Positions 9,254 to 18,245 of a stretch of 64,000 nucleotides of DNA are shown here, one piece after another; positions within the stretch are counted from its first letter, which is position 1, and the number at the start of each line of letters is the position of its first letter. The DNA lies in the NCBI RefSeq assembly GCF_025717045.1, contig NZ_JAOVZN010000006.1, positions 708,269-772,268 of the forward strand, read 5' to 3'. The notes under the pieces are model-generated. The model had not been told where the DNA came from, did not search any database, and saw only the letters and a list, made by a program, of their open reading frames with translations. Made by a program: the position numbers and the translations under genes. Source of the stretch: Flavobacterium sp. SH_e (lineage in GTDB: Bacteria; Bacteroidota; Bacteroidia; Flavobacteriales; Flavobacteriaceae).

Positions 9254-12034
9254 TTAAAACTTGAAATTATAAGTAATACTTGGAATTGGAATAGAGAAAA
9301 TAGATGTTTTATAAGCTTTGATTTGTCCTTCTTTTGTAACAAAGAATACAGAATAAGGATTGTTACTTCCTAACACATTATAAACTGAAATATTCCAAAA
9401 GCTATGAGCAAGCTTTTTAATTTTATGATTTCCTTCGATGTTCAAGCCAATATCAAGTCTAAAATAATCAGGAATTCTGTATTTATTGCGATCACTGTAA
9501 ACTGTATATTGCTCGTTTCCATAATCGTATTTACCAATTGGATACGTAATTGGTCTACCAGTTTGATAAGTAAAATTACTTGAAAAACTGTATCTCTTTG
9601 TAATTTTATAATTTAAAACAGCACTAAAATCATGTGGCTTGTCAAAGTTTGAAGCAAAATACTTTCCATTGTTTACTTTTTCTTCGTTAAACTGACTGTC
9701 AAGTTTTATTAAAGATCTTGAATACGTATATCCAAGCCATCCGTTTAATTTACCGACTTGTTTTTTGACTAATACTTCGACTCCGTAAGCTTTTCCTTCT
9801 CCTTGTAAAAGTTCCGTTTCGATATTATCATTTAATAATAATTCAGCACCAACTTTGTAGTCTAAGATATTTTTAGATCTCTTATAATATCCTTCTAAGC
9901 TAAGTTCGATATCGCCACCTTTTAAATTTTTGTAAAAACCTAAAGAAACTTGCTGAGCGCTTTCTGGCTTAACATTTAAATCTGAAAGTTTCCAAATATC
10001 TGTTGGAGATTGTGTAGTATTATTTGATAATAAATGAATGTATTGATAAGTTTTATCATAACTTGCTCTTACCGAAAAATCATCATCAAGGAAATATCTA
10101 GCCGCAATTCTAGGTTCTAAACCTCCATATCTTTTAATTACTTCGTTATTGCCGTATGTTTTTGTATCTATAACAGTTGCATCACTAATAGGAACATTGT
10201 CTTCGTAAATTCTCTGAGTAGATTTCCCTAAAGCAGCAAAAGTGGAATATCGTAAACCAAAATCAAGCAAGAATTTGTCGCTTATTTTAAAATTGTCACC
10301 AATATATGCTGCAGATTCTAGTCCTTTTTCTGTTTCAACATCAACAGGAACTAATGTCGATTCAGGATTTGTCGGATTCAAATATCCAGGATCCACAGAA
10401 TATAATTTTGTCGAAAGACCATAACTGAATTTATGCTTTTCGTTATATAAATAATTCATTTTCAGCATCGCCTGAGTTTCATTGATTTTATAGCCAAAAT
10501 CAAAATTATTAACCCCTTCAGATTCGTAGTCAATGTTGAATTTGTATTCGCTATTAGTAACAATCAAAGAACCTTTGTTTTTCTCATTGAAAGTATGATT
10601 CCATTTTAAAGTCGCTAATCTATTGCTGTATTTATACAATGAATCTGATGACACACTAAATTTATCATGGCTATAATAAAGAGTAGATTCGATATCATTC
10701 TTCGCATTTATTTTATGATTGTATTTTAGGATGAAATCATAAAAAGAAGCCTGACTATTTTTCAAGTTCTCATCGTCTAAGCTTTTTAAAATCCAATCAG
10801 AATAAGTTGCTCTTCCTCCAACTACCAAACTAGATTTTCCTTTTACCACAGGAGTAGAAAGCATTAAATTGCTGGTTACTGGACCAATACCGCCTTCACC
10901 TTGAAACTCATCAAAACTTCCAGTTTTAGAAGTAATGTCAAAAACAGAAGATAATCTTCCTCCAAATTCAGATGGAATACTACCTTTATAAATATCAACT
11001 TTTTTAGTTGTATAAGGATTTAAAGCTGTAAAGAAACCGAAGAAATGTGACGGATTGTATAACGTAGCATTGTCCAACAAAAATAAATTTTGATCTTCTT
11101 TACCGCCTCTAACATTATATCCAGCAGAACCTTCACCAGCAGTTTTTATTCCAGGCATTGTCAAAGCTACTTTAAGAATGTCGCGCTCGCCAAGTACCAA
11201 AGGAACATTTTTAATTCCTTCAGCATCAATGGTAGTTACACCGGTAATTGCTGATTTTGCAGTTTTACTTTTGTTTGTTTTAATTAAAACTTCATCAAGC
11301 TGATTTATATCTTCGGTTAACGAAAAGTTCAACGATCCATCATTGTAAACCATGATATTTTTAGTCACTTTGTTATATGAGAACGTGTCCGTTTCAATAA
11401 CATTTAAACCTCCAGGAACTTGTAAGCTATAATACCCTTTTTTATCAGTAGTGGCAGAATATTCTGTGTTTGGTATTTTTACTAAAACATTAGCAATTCC
11501 AGCATTATTTTTTCCGCCTCTAATAATACCAGATAAGGTATAAGTTTTCTTTTTCTGATTTTTCACTTCTTTACCAATCAAAACAATATCCCTAATATTT
11601 TTATTTGGGTTTCTTGAATTGGTTTTTTTGATCGAATCATATTGCTGATAGAAAATAGGGCTGATCATTCCGTTTTCGTCTCTTTCAAGAGGAATTCCGA
11701 AATAATCATCAGGCAATTGACTGTAGATGATACTGTTATTTGTAACTATAACTTTGTTTTCCGAAACGTAAAAGTTGAAGCTTGTGTTCTGAAAAACATC
11801 TTCCAAAACTTCACCAATTCTAACTTCTTTATATTGTTTAGATATTGCAGTACTGTCGTTTTCCAGCCATTTTTCATCAAAATAGAATTTGAAATAAGAT
11901 ACTTTTTCGATGTCTTGAATGGCAGTTTTTATATTTGCATTTTTAAATTCAACCGTTATTTTGTCGCTGATTACTTGAGAATAAATTATTTGTTGAAAGG
12001 CAATTAAAAATAGAATAAGAGTAATTTTTTTCAT
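9254..12034 (-). CDS. TonB-dependent receptor with STN and carboxypeptidase-like domains
   Basis: Outer-membrane active transporter of 926 residues. Order: signal peptide (to about 20, ending IIYSQ); STN domain (about 25-95, segment KTAIQDIEKVSYFKFYFDEK); carboxypeptidase-regulatory-like domain (about 165-250, from YTLSGIIRGG); plug (about 255-380, with VRGGKEDQNLFLLDNA and YKGSIPSEFGGRLSS); then a 22-strand-type barrel to the C-terminus. STN domains pass a signal to FecR-type anti-sigma factors, but none is present here. The paired DUF4249 lipoprotein and plug-domain protein follow in the same operon. The ligand cannot be told from sequence. Confidence 0.93.
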   Translation of the reverse strand: MKKITLILFLIAFQQIIYSQVISDKITVEFKNANIKTAIQDIEKVSYFKFYFDEKWLENDSTAISKQYKEVRIGEVLEDVFQNTSFNFYVSENKVIVTNNSIIYSQLPDDYFGIPLERDENGMISPIFYQQYDSIKKTNSRNPNKNIRDIVLIGKEVKNQKKKTYTLSGIIRGGKNNAGIANVLVKIPNTEYSATTDKKGYYSLQVPGGLNVIETDTFSYNKVTKNIMVYNDGSLNFSLTEDINQLDEVLIKTNKSKTAKSAITGVTTIDAEGIKNVPLVLGERDILKVALTMPGIKTAGEGSAGYNVRGGKEDQNLFLLDNATLYNPSHFFGFFTALNPYTTKKVDIYKGSIPSEFGGRLSSVFDITSKTGSFDEFQGEGGIGPVTSNLMLSTPVVKGKSSLVVGGRATYSDWILKSLDDENLKNSQASFYDFILKYNHKINAKNDIESTLYYSHDKFSVSSDSLYKYSNRLATLKWNHTFNEKNKGSLIVTNSEYKFNIDYESEGVNNFDFGYKINETQAMLKMNYLYNEKHKFSYGLSTKLYSVDPGYLNPTNPESTLVPVDVETEKGLESAAYIGDNFKISDKFLLDFGLRYSTFAALGKSTQRIYEDNVPISDATVIDTKTYGNNEVIKRYGGLEPRIAARYFLDDDFSVRASYDKTYQYIHLLSNNTTQSPTDIWKLSDLNVKPESAQQVSLGFYKNLKGGDIELSLEGYYKRSKNILDYKVGAELLLNDNIETELLQGEGKAYGVEVLVKKQVGKLNGWLGYTYSRSLIKLDSQFNEEKVNNGKYFASNFDKPHDFSAVLNYKITKRYSFSSNFTYQTGRPITYPIGKYDYGNEQYTVYSDRNKYRIPDYFRLDIGLNIEGNHKIKKLAHSFWNISVYNVLGSNNPYSVFFVTKEGQIKAYKTSIFSIPIPSITYNFKF

Positions 12035-12778
12035 TTAATTAGAACTTTTTTTTAAAAGACCATTGATTTGTTTTGTTAGATTTTCCATGAATTTCATCTT
12101 ATCGGAACGTTCTAATTTTTTATCAGTATTGTAAATGGTACTAATATCTTTTTTATAGTCAGGGAAAATTTTCTTGAAATCTTTCTCCGATTCTACTTTG
12201 TAGAAATGGTTATTGTACTTTAGGAAGTAATTGATTTTATAGATGAAATTGTAGTAAACACCGTCAGACTGGAAGACTTTTACTTTTTCTTTATAATGTT
12301 TAATATATAAAGAGACGTTGTCGCCGGCGTAGTTTTCTTCATAAAAACCTGGAGCAAGACCATTAACCTTACTTAGGTCAGATTTTATGTTGACAAACTT
12401 TTTGTTTTTAATGAAAAAATAATCAACTTTTTCGCTGATTAGATTAATCGGTAAGTTTTCAGAAGATCCAGTTTGTTTGTAAACAACTTGGTCGGTTAAA
12501 ATATCGTACTTAAGATTAACATTAGAATAAATTTGGCCTTCAAAACTGATGTCACCAATATTAAACTCTTCAGCATAATACCTGCTTTTACCAGCAATTG
12601 GGCGAAAAGGTTCGCTATGAACTATTCCGTTATTAATATTTAAATTGTCTTTTCCGACTGTTTGGTCGAAGTAATCGTATAATGAAGATTTTTCAGCAGA
12701 TTGAGAGTACAGATACGATATGTTTAATAGGCTTGCAAATAGCGACACGTAAATCGCTTTTTTTTGGTAATTTTTCAA
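12035..12778 (-). CDS. Conserved secreted protein of unknown function
   Basis: A 247-residue protein starting with TTG at 12778, the only start that keeps the hydrophobic signal peptide (AIYVSLFASLLNISYLYSQS); no in-frame ATG exists before the mature part. The rest is Lys/Tyr-rich, beta-strand-prone and has no motif I recognise. It ends directly before the receptor start (no spacer), so it is the first gene of the operon. A TACTTTTG -7 box lies about 40 bases upstream (12817-12824). A role in the same uptake system is inferred from position only. Confidence 0.75.
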   Translation of the reverse strand: MKNYQKKAIYVSLFASLLNISYLYSQSAEKSSLYDYFDQTVGKDNLNINNGIVHSEPFRPIAGKSRYYAEEFNIGDISFEGQIYSNVNLKYDILTDQVVYKQTGSSENLPINLISEKVDYFFIKNKKFVNIKSDLSKVNGLAPGFYEENYAGDNVSLYIKHYKEKVKVFQSDGVYYNFIYKINYFLKYNNHFYKVESEKDFKKIFPDYKKDISTIYNTDKKLERSDKMKFMENLTKQINGLLKKSSN

Positions 12779-12816
12779 AGGAAATGTGATTTTTTGTTTT
12801 TTGGATTGATTGGTTC

Positions 12817-12824
12817 CAAAAGTA
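12817..12824 (-). promoter_or_regulatory. -7 box of the receptor operon
   Basis: TACTTTTG on the minus strand is a perfect match to TAnnTTTG, 38 bases before the TTG start at 12778. No TTG element is seen at the expected upstream distance, so the promoter is only half supported. Confidence 0.5.
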
Positions 12825-12889
12825 TTAAAAATATGTTATAAAAATCACTTTATAGTGTTAAAATGTAATAAAAATTTTATTTTATTAGG

Positions 12890-13132
12890 TTGAATTGGGT
12901 GAAAATTATACTTAAAGTATATTTTACGTTAAAAGTGCAAATCTACTTGCGAGTTTATTTTTTCGATGCAATAACTTTTTCACTAGCAGTTATTTTTGGA
13001 ATTTTGGGGTATGTTGATGTTTTAGTAATCATTTTAATTTTGCCCAAATGGACATTTGATGTGCCAAGTTGTTATCATGCCTATTTGATTCGAAAAGGTA
13101 TCCCATTCAAAAAAAACAAGCTTTTTAACTAA
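12890..13132 (+). CDS. Possible small membrane protein, weakly supported
   Basis: An 80-codon frame with a TTG start on the plus strand between two minus-strand genes. It encodes two hydrophobic stretches (about 26-40 and 43-52) and a basic C-terminus, and it stops 4 bases before a strong bidirectional terminator. I do not recognise the product. It may be a chance frame in AT-rich DNA; there is no promoter match and no ATG start. Confidence 0.25.
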   Translation: MNWVKIILKVYFTLKVQIYLRVYFFDAITFSLAVIFGILGYVDVLVIILILPKWTFDVPSCYHAYLIRKGIPFKKNKLFN

Positions 13133-13136
13133 ACTG

Positions 13137-13169
13137 AAAAACCCCAATTCGATTAAGAATTGGGGTTTT
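13137..13169. terminator. Bidirectional terminator after pnp
   Basis: AAAACCCCAATTC and GAATTGGGGTTTT form a 13-bp stem with a 6-base loop, with A/T runs on both sides. It terminates pnp on the minus strand and could serve anything transcribed from the left. Confidence 0.88.
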
Positions 13170-13202
13170 CTATGAATAAACCTTTAGTAAACTAAGATCT
13201 GA

Positions 13203-15347
13203 TTACTCTTTTTTATCCTCACGTGGAGGTCTTGGAACTAGTGCTTTTTTAGACACTTTTTCTTTCTTAGTTTTAGGGTCAACTCCTAAGTATTTCACTT
13301 GGAATACATCTCCCATTTTAACTACGTCAGCAACATTCTCTGTACGCTCCCAAGCTAACTCAGATACGTGAAGCAATACTTCGTTTCCTGGTGCAGCAGT
13401 ATATTCAACTACAGCTCCAAAATCAAGCATTTTAATTACTTTTACTTCGTAAGCTTCTCCAACTTGAGGTTTGAAAGTTAAAGCATCAATTTTAGCTAAT
13501 ACAGCTTTAATTCCATCTGGATTAGTTCCTAAGATTTCAACCACACCTTGCTCATCTACTTCATTGATTACGATAGTAGTTCCAGTAGCTTTTTGTAATT
13601 CTTGAATTACTTTTCCGCCAGGTCCAATCAATGCTCCAATAAAGTTTCCAGGAATAGTTCTAGTAATAATTTTTGGTGCATGAGCTTTAACTTCTGCTCT
13701 TGGCGCTGCAATAGTTTCAGTTAATTTTCCTAAAATATGCAAACGTCCATCACGAGCTTGTGCTAAAGCTTGTTCCATAATGTCATAACGTAATCCTTCG
13801 ATTTTGATATCCATTTGGCAAGCAGTAATACCGTCAGCAGTTCCAGTTACTTTAAAGTCCATATCTCCTAAGTGATCTTCGTCTCCTAAGATATCAGACA
13901 ATACAGCAAATTTCTCACCGTCAGTAATTAATCCCATAGCAATACCAGAAACTGGTTTGGTCATTTGAACTCCTGCGTCCATAAGAGCCATTGTTCCAGC
14001 ACAAACTGTTGCCATAGAAGAAGAACCGTTAGATTCTAAAACCTCAGAAACAATACGGATTGTATAAGGACAATCTGCAGGAATCATATTTTTAAGAGCT
14101 CTTTGAGCTAAGTTACCGTGCCCAACTTCTCTTCTTGAAGTTCCTCTTAATGGTTTTGCTTCACCAGTAGAGAAAGGAGGGAAGTTATAGTGTAAGTAGA
14201 ATTTCTCTTCACCTTGCTCAGATGGAGAATCGATTTGGTTAGCTTCTTTAGAAGTTCCTAAAGTTACTGTTGCCAAAGCTTGAGTTTCTCCACGTGTAAA
14301 TAAAGAAGATCCGTGTACAGATGGTAAATAGTCAGTTTCGCACCAGATTGGTCTGATTTCTGTAGTTTTTCTACCGTCTAGACGAATTCCTTTTTCAAGA
14401 ATTACGTTACGAACTGCTTCTTTGTTTGTTTTGTAGAAATATTTCCCAACTAAACCTGCAAGATCTGCATTTTCAGCATATTCTTCTTCAGTAAATAAAG
14501 CTTTAGCCTCTTCTTTAACAGCTGCGAATTTTTCACCTCTTTCAGATTTTCCAGAAGCCTCTTGAGCAATTGCGTAGCATTTATCGTAAGCAGCAGCTTT
14601 TACTTTAGCGTAAACAGCTTCGTCTTCAACTTCGCCTTCGTAAGTTCTGTATTCTTGAGAGTTTAATTTTGCTCTTAATTTTTGTTGAGCAACAATTTGA
14701 ACTTTAATAGCTTCGTGAGCAAATTTAATTGCTTCGACCATTTCAGCTTCTGAGATTTCTTTCATCTCACCTTCAACCATTGCAACAGAATCCATAGAAG
14801 CTCCGATCATCATGTCGATATCAGATTTTTCTAACTCTTCTCTGCTTGGGTTAATAACTAATTTTCCGTCGATACGTGCAACACGTACTTCAGAAATTAA
14901 ATTGTAAAATGGAATGTCAGAAACAGCTAATGCTGCAGATGCTGCTAAACCAGCTAATGCATCTGGCATAACGTTATCGTCATGAGACATTAATTGAATC
15001 ATAACCTGAGTTTCAGCATGGTAATCGTCTGGGAAAAGAGGACGTAATACACGGTCAACTAATCTCATTGTTAATACTTCGCTGTCGCTTGGTCTTGCTT
15101 CTCTTTTGAAAAATCCTCCTGGGAAACGTCCTGCAGCAGCAAATTTTTCACGGTAATCTACCGTTAATGGTAAAAAGTCAACACCTGGGTTAGATGTTCT
15201 TGCAGAAACTGCTGTTGCCAAAAGCATACAGTTTCCTAAACGTACAACAACTGAACCATCGGCTTGTTTTGCTAATTTACCAGTCTCGATTGAGATGCTT
15301 CTTCCATCTCCTAAATCGATAATTTCTTGTGAAACTTGTGGAATCAT
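13203..15347 (-). CDS. pnp: Polyribonucleotide nucleotidyltransferase (PNPase)
   Basis: Phosphorolytic 3'-5' exoribonuclease of 714 residues, working in mRNA decay. Two RNase PH domains are visible (N-terminal with [21 protein letters not shown]; second with [15 protein letters not shown] and the catalytic stretch [19 protein letters not shown]), then a KH domain with the GPGG loop (about 560-620) and an S1 domain (about 630-700, [15 protein letters not shown]). The C-terminus ends in a short basic tail. It lies downstream of rpsO with its own terminator between, and its leader can form a long-stem hairpin (15370-15432). Confidence 0.98.
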   Translation of the reverse strand: MIPQVSQEIIDLGDGRSISIETGKLAKQADGSVVVRLGNCMLLATAVSARTSNPGVDFLPLTVDYREKFAAAGRFPGGFFKREARPSDSEVLTMRLVDRVLRPLFPDDYHAETQVMIQLMSHDDNVMPDALAGLAASAALAVSDIPFYNLISEVRVARIDGKLVINPSREELEKSDIDMMIGASMDSVAMVEGEMKEISEAEMVEAIKFAHEAIKVQIVAQQKLRAKLNSQEYRTYEGEVEDEAVYAKVKAAAYDKCYAIAQEASGKSERGEKFAAVKEEAKALFTEEEYAENADLAGLVGKYFYKTNKEAVRNVILEKGIRLDGRKTTEIRPIWCETDYLPSVHGSSLFTRGETQALATVTLGTSKEANQIDSPSEQGEEKFYLHYNFPPFSTGEAKPLRGTSRREVGHGNLAQRALKNMIPADCPYTIRIVSEVLESNGSSSMATVCAGTMALMDAGVQMTKPVSGIAMGLITDGEKFAVLSDILGDEDHLGDMDFKVTGTADGITACQMDIKIEGLRYDIMEQALAQARDGRLHILGKLTETIAAPRAEVKAHAPKIITRTIPGNFIGALIGPGGKVIQELQKATGTTIVINEVDEQGVVEILGTNPDGIKAVLAKIDALTFKPQVGEAYEVKVIKMLDFGAVVEYTAAPGNEVLLHVSELAWERTENVADVVKMGDVFQVKYLGVDPKTKKEKVSKKALVPRPPREDKKE

Positions 15348-15369
15348 AAATTTTTCCTTTTTGATTATA

Positions 15370-15432
15370 CAATGGGTTTTAGTTGTGTTGTAGTTGTTGT
15401 TGTGTGTAGTTGTTGTTATCTAAAACCCAATG
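15370..15432 (-). promoter_or_regulatory. Stem-loop in the pnp leader
   Basis: CAATGGGTTTTAG (15370-15382) and CTAAAACCCAATG (15420-15432) pair over 12 of 13 positions and enclose a 37-base loop. On the pnp transcript the loop is a CAA/CAC-rich, G-free run that should stay unpaired. It ends 22 bases before the pnp start, a position reminiscent of the RNase III/PNPase autoregulatory hairpin of enterobacterial pnp leaders; that function is inferred. Confidence 0.55.
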
Positions 15433-15491
15433 AAAAACCAAACTTTTTTTCTTGTAATATGCTTATTATAAATAGCTGTGATGTAAAAACA

Positions 15492-15517
15492 AAAAGAGGC
15501 ACTTTCGCACCTCTTTT
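15492..15517 (-). terminator. Terminator between rpsO and pnp
   Basis: On the minus strand AAAAGAGG and CCTCTTTT flank an inner stem closed by a GAAA tetraloop, followed by a T run. It lies 10 bases beyond the rpsO stop and would attenuate readthrough into pnp. Confidence 0.82.
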
Positions 15518-15526
15518 CTATATTGA

Positions 15527-15793
15527 TTATTTTCTGATATTCAATACTTTGATAATCTCACGATATCTGTTGATATCTTTCTTTTTCAAGTAATCTAACA
15601 AAGCTCTTCTTTTACCTACTAATAGGACAAGAGAACGCTCAGTGTTGTAATCGTGACGATTTTTTTTCAAGTGTTCAGTTAAGTGAGAAATTCTATAAGT
15701 GAACAATGCAATTTGACCTTCTGCGCTTCCAGTGTTTGTTGCACCACCGTGTTGTGCGAAAATCTCTTCTTTCTTTTCTTTGCTTAAATACAT
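15527..15793 (-). CDS. rpsO: 30S ribosomal protein S15
   Basis: Small-subunit protein binding the 16S rRNA central domain; 88 residues, the normal length. The family signature is visible as DTGS-like TNTGSAEGQIALFTYRI, HLTEHLKKNRHDYNTERSL and LVGKRRALLDYLKKKD. It starts with ATG at 15793 behind a well matched promoter (15851-15882) and a leader of about 50 bases. It lies upstream of pnp, the rpsO-pnp order found in many bacteria. Confidence 0.98.
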   Translation of the reverse strand: MYLSKEKKEEIFAQHGGATNTGSAEGQIALFTYRISHLTEHLKKNRHDYNTERSLVLLVGKRRALLDYLKKKDINRYREIIKVLNIRK

Positions 15794-15850
15794 TCCAATA
15801 TTATTTTAATGATTTTTATGTATGTCAATACAACTTTTGTAAGACGGGTG

Positions 15851-15882
15851 CAAAATTAGATTAAAAAATCAGAAAAATCAAA
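15851..15882 (-). promoter_or_regulatory. rpsO promoter
   Basis: On the minus strand TTTG (15882-15879) and TAATTTTG (15858-15851) are separated by 20 bases, a full match to the Bacteroidota TTG / TAnnTTTG promoter. It predicts a start of transcription near 15845. Confidence 0.75.
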
Positions 15883-15970
15883 AAAAAATAAAAGAATCTA
15901 AAAATTAGGGCTAAGAAATTTATTTTTAACAATTTACATTCGCTTTTTTCTGTCTGATTCCAATTGTTTG

Positions 15971-16666
15971 TTACTTTACTTTCTGATTTTTTTTTCCTGA
16001 TTGCTTTTCACTTAAAGAAGAATAAGAAAATTTGACATTGTTTTCATCTGTACTTACGCCAGAAATTAGCATTCCTTTATTATAATTGTCAACAAATGTA
16101 ATTTTTCGCAAAATATCATTTCCTTCCCAAACTCCTTGTTTTAAGCCGTCTTTAAGAGTTCCTTTTTGGGTTCCAAATTTATCTGATTCTTCATAATCTC
16201 CATTTCCATCAACTACGGTTTGACTATTATTTTCATCCCAGCAGTTAAGAATTAGAGTTTGCAGTTTTTTTGTCTTCGGATCCCAAATATTCTGCTTTTC
16301 ACACTTTTTAGTCTGATTTTCATACCAAGTAATCTCTTTCCCGGTTTTATGATCTTCAGAATAATTTATGACAGACTCTTTTCCTCCATTTTTAAAGTAG
16401 CAAATAAACTCTCCGTCTTTTTTTAGAACATCGCGATCTAAAGTTGAGCCGGTCATTTTCTTTCTGCCATTTTTATAAAAGTCCGTCACAACATAACGTA
16501 CACTTTTTTGAGAGTAATTGGTAATTACTCTTGTATAAGCATAATTGTCTGGCGTGCATTCGCGATTTAAAGAATCTAAAAAGATTTTTTTAGAGACCAT
16601 ATTAATTTGCGCAGGCAGATTAACTGAAATTATCAGAAGCAAAAAGATGAAGATGTTTCTTTTCAT
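15971..16666 (-). CDS. Secreted MORN-repeat-like protein
   Basis: A 231-residue protein with a signal peptide (IFIFLLLIISVNLPAQ). The body holds several short repeats of the MORN/YwqK type: FYKNGRKKMTGS, DGEFICYFKNGGKE, YSEDHKTGKEITWYENQTKK, TLKDGLKQGVWEGND. Proteins like this in Flavobacteriia are sometimes fused to a TonB C-terminal domain, which is absent here. The function is unknown. It lies 33 bases after the GAF-domain gene on the same strand and may be co-transcribed. Confidence 0.7.
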   Translation of the reverse strand: MKRNIFIFLLLIISVNLPAQINMVSKKIFLDSLNRECTPDNYAYTRVITNYSQKSVRYVVTDFYKNGRKKMTGSTLDRDVLKKDGEFICYFKNGGKESVINYSEDHKTGKEITWYENQTKKCEKQNIWDPKTKKLQTLILNCWDENNSQTVVDGNGDYEESDKFGTQKGTLKDGLKQGVWEGNDILRKITFVDNYNKGMLISGVSTDENNVKFSYSSLSEKQSGKKNQKVK

Positions 16667-16699
16667 TCAGTTCTATTTTTTATTCTAAATTTAACGTTT

Positions 16700-17155
16700 T
16701 TAGAATAATTTAGCAACTTCTTGATTTACAAATTCTAAAAATCTTTCGTCAGCTTCTGTAAACGGATCAATAACGTGGCTGTCAATATCGATTTGTCCGA
16801 TATTTACTCCATTCACAAAAAGAGGCACTACGATTTCTGATTTAACAGTCAAACTGCAAGCAATATAGTTGTCTTGCGCCTTAACATCTGGCACAACAAA
16901 ATTAGCATTACTTTCTGCTACTTGACCGCAAATACCTTTTCCAAATGGAATAACAGTATGATCTGTTTCTGCACCAACATATGGTCCTAAGTGTAAAGTT
17001 TTGGCCTCATGATTGGCAAAATAAAAGCCTACCCAGTTGTAATACTCTACATTTTCGTTTAAAAGCTGGCAGATTGCTAATAATTTTTCGTCTCTATTTG
17101 TTTCATTGTCAGCGACAATTGTACTTATCTTTGGTTGTAATTCTTGAAATGTCAT
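16700..17155 (-). CDS. GAF-domain protein, probable free methionine-(R)-sulfoxide reductase
   Basis: A single-GAF-domain protein of 151 residues. Segments NWVGFYF, LGPYVGAETDHTVIPFGKGICGQ, VPDVKAQDNYIACS, SEIVVPLFVNGVNIGQIDIDS and FTEADERFLE match the fRMsr (YebR) group, including the conserved Cys in GKGICG and the catalytic-type Cys in YIAC. Such enzymes reduce free methionine-R-sulfoxide in the cytosol with thioredoxin. The enzyme call rests on these motifs; a plain sensory GAF domain is less likely because there is no output domain. Confidence 0.8.
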   Translation of the reverse strand: MTFQELQPKISTIVADNETNRDEKLLAICQLLNENVEYYNWVGFYFANHEAKTLHLGPYVGAETDHTVIPFGKGICGQVAESNANFVVPDVKAQDNYIACSLTVKSEIVVPLFVNGVNIGQIDIDSHVIDPFTEADERFLEFVNQEVAKLF

Positions 17156-17204
17156 GATATAAAATTTTATACAAAAGTATTTAAAGCTGAACTCAAAAAA
17201 TATA

Positions 17205-17212
17205 TAAATTTG
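17205..17212 (+). promoter_or_regulatory. -7 box before xrtF
   Basis: TAAATTTG matches TAnnTTTG exactly and ends 13 bases before the TTG start of xrtF. No TTG element is seen at -33, so support is partial; the leader would be very short. Confidence 0.45.
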
Positions 17213-17225
17213 AAAAAAAAATCTC

Positions 17226-17762
17226 TTGAAAAAATATTTAGTTCAGTTTAAGCCATTTTTGATTTTTGTAAGCATCTTTTTCCTGACATATATTGTCCTA
17301 ACTTTGCTTTACAAATTTTATTTGAATAGTTATCAAGCAGAAGATCTTGATGGCATAACTGTAATTGCTGGAAGAAATACAGAACAACTGTTAGGGCTTT
17401 TTAATTATGATATAATAATTCAAAAAAACTCTCAAAATCCTTGGCTGGATATTCTTTTAAACAGTAGATATATTGCCCGAATCACTGAAGGATGCAATGC
17501 TGTAAGTGTAATGATTCTCTTTGTGTCGTTTGTAGCGGCTTTTTCTGGAAATATTAAAAAGACTTTACTGTTTATAGCTTTAGGGCTTGTGTCTCTTTAT
17601 ATCCTTAATATTATTAGAATTGCACTTTTGATTGTGCTAATGTATTATTTCCCAGAAAAGAATAAGTTTCTTCACGGTGTTTTATTTCCATTGATTATTT
17701 ACGGATATGTTTTTATTTTATGGATTTTCTGGATCAATAGATTTTCAAAATATGCTAAATAA
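17226..17762 (+). CDS. xrtF: Exosortase family protein XrtF
   Basis: Polytopic inner-membrane Cys protease/transpeptidase of the exosortase family, flavobacterial F type, 178 residues. The presumed catalytic residues are present: Cys90 in TEGCNAVSVMI, Arg131 in NIIRIALL and His150 in FLHGVLFP, each at the end of a membrane segment. Exosortases cut and sort proteins with a C-terminal tripartite sorting signal. The start is TTG; no ATG is available before the first helix. The next gene, overlapping by 11 bases, is the usual exosortase F partner. No protein with an obvious sorting tail is encoded in this window. Confidence 0.88.
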   Translation: MKKYLVQFKPFLIFVSIFFLTYIVLTLLYKFYLNSYQAEDLDGITVIAGRNTEQLLGLFNYDIIIQKNSQNPWLDILLNSRYIARITEGCNAVSVMILFVSFVAAFSGNIKKTLLFIALGLVSLYILNIIRIALLIVLMYYFPEKNKFLHGVLFPLIIYGYVFILWIFWINRFSKYAK

Positions 17763-18198
17763 ATTAAAAGATAATAAGTTTAAAATCCTTACGGCTGTAA
17801 TTGTTGTAATATGTTTTGCTATAATCAGGATGTTTGAAAAGAAGTTGTTTTATGACCCTTTTGTGACTTATTTTAGCGCTGATTTTCTTTCTCTTCCTTA
17901 TCCTCCAGTTGAAAATCTTAAACTTTTCTTCGGATTATTTTCTCGTTACTTTTTAAATTCGGCTTTATCTCTTTTGTTGATTTATACATTATTTCGAGAT
18001 AAAGATATTTTGAAAGTCAGTTTGTTTATGTATGTCTTTTTTCTGGTAATACTTTTAGGGGCATTTTTTATAATTCTCGAATTTTTCCCAGACGGTAGCT
18101 GGCTTCTTTTCTACGTTAGAAGATTTATAATTCAGCCTGTTTTAGTGCTATTATTTATTCCAGGATTTTACTATCAGCTTCAAAATTCTAAAAAATAA
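17752..18198 (+). CDS. Exosortase F system-associated membrane protein
   Basis: A 148-residue, very hydrophobic protein with about four membrane helices, taken to start at the ATG at 17752, which overlaps the xrtF stop; a longer frame from 17707 would run through xrtF. The motif FYDPFVTYFSADFLSLPYP between the first helices fits the partner protein that accompanies XrtF in Flavobacteriia. Its biochemical role is unknown; tight overlap implies translational coupling with xrtF. Confidence 0.85.
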   Translation: MLNKLKDNKFKILTAVIVVICFAIIRMFEKKLFYDPFVTYFSADFLSLPYPPVENLKLFFGLFSRYFLNSALSLLLIYTLFRDKDILKVSLFMYVFFLVILLGAFFIILEFFPDGSWLLFYVRRFIIQPVLVLLFIPGFYYQLQNSKK

Positions 18199-18233
18199 CA
18201 TTTGGTTTAGTTTTTTATCACTGGTTTTTTGAA

Positions 18234-18241
18234 TAGCTTTG
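18234..18241 (+). promoter_or_regulatory. -7 box giving a probably leaderless transcript
   Basis: TAGCTTTG is a perfect TAnnTTTG match and ends only 4 bases before the ATG at 18246. With the usual spacing, transcription would begin at or next to the start codon. Confidence 0.55.
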
Positions 18242-18245
18242 CAGT

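Noticed and set aside
11642-12007. Plus-strand 121-codon frame
   Set aside because: Lies opposite the STN domain of the receptor; no start signal and no family resemblance.
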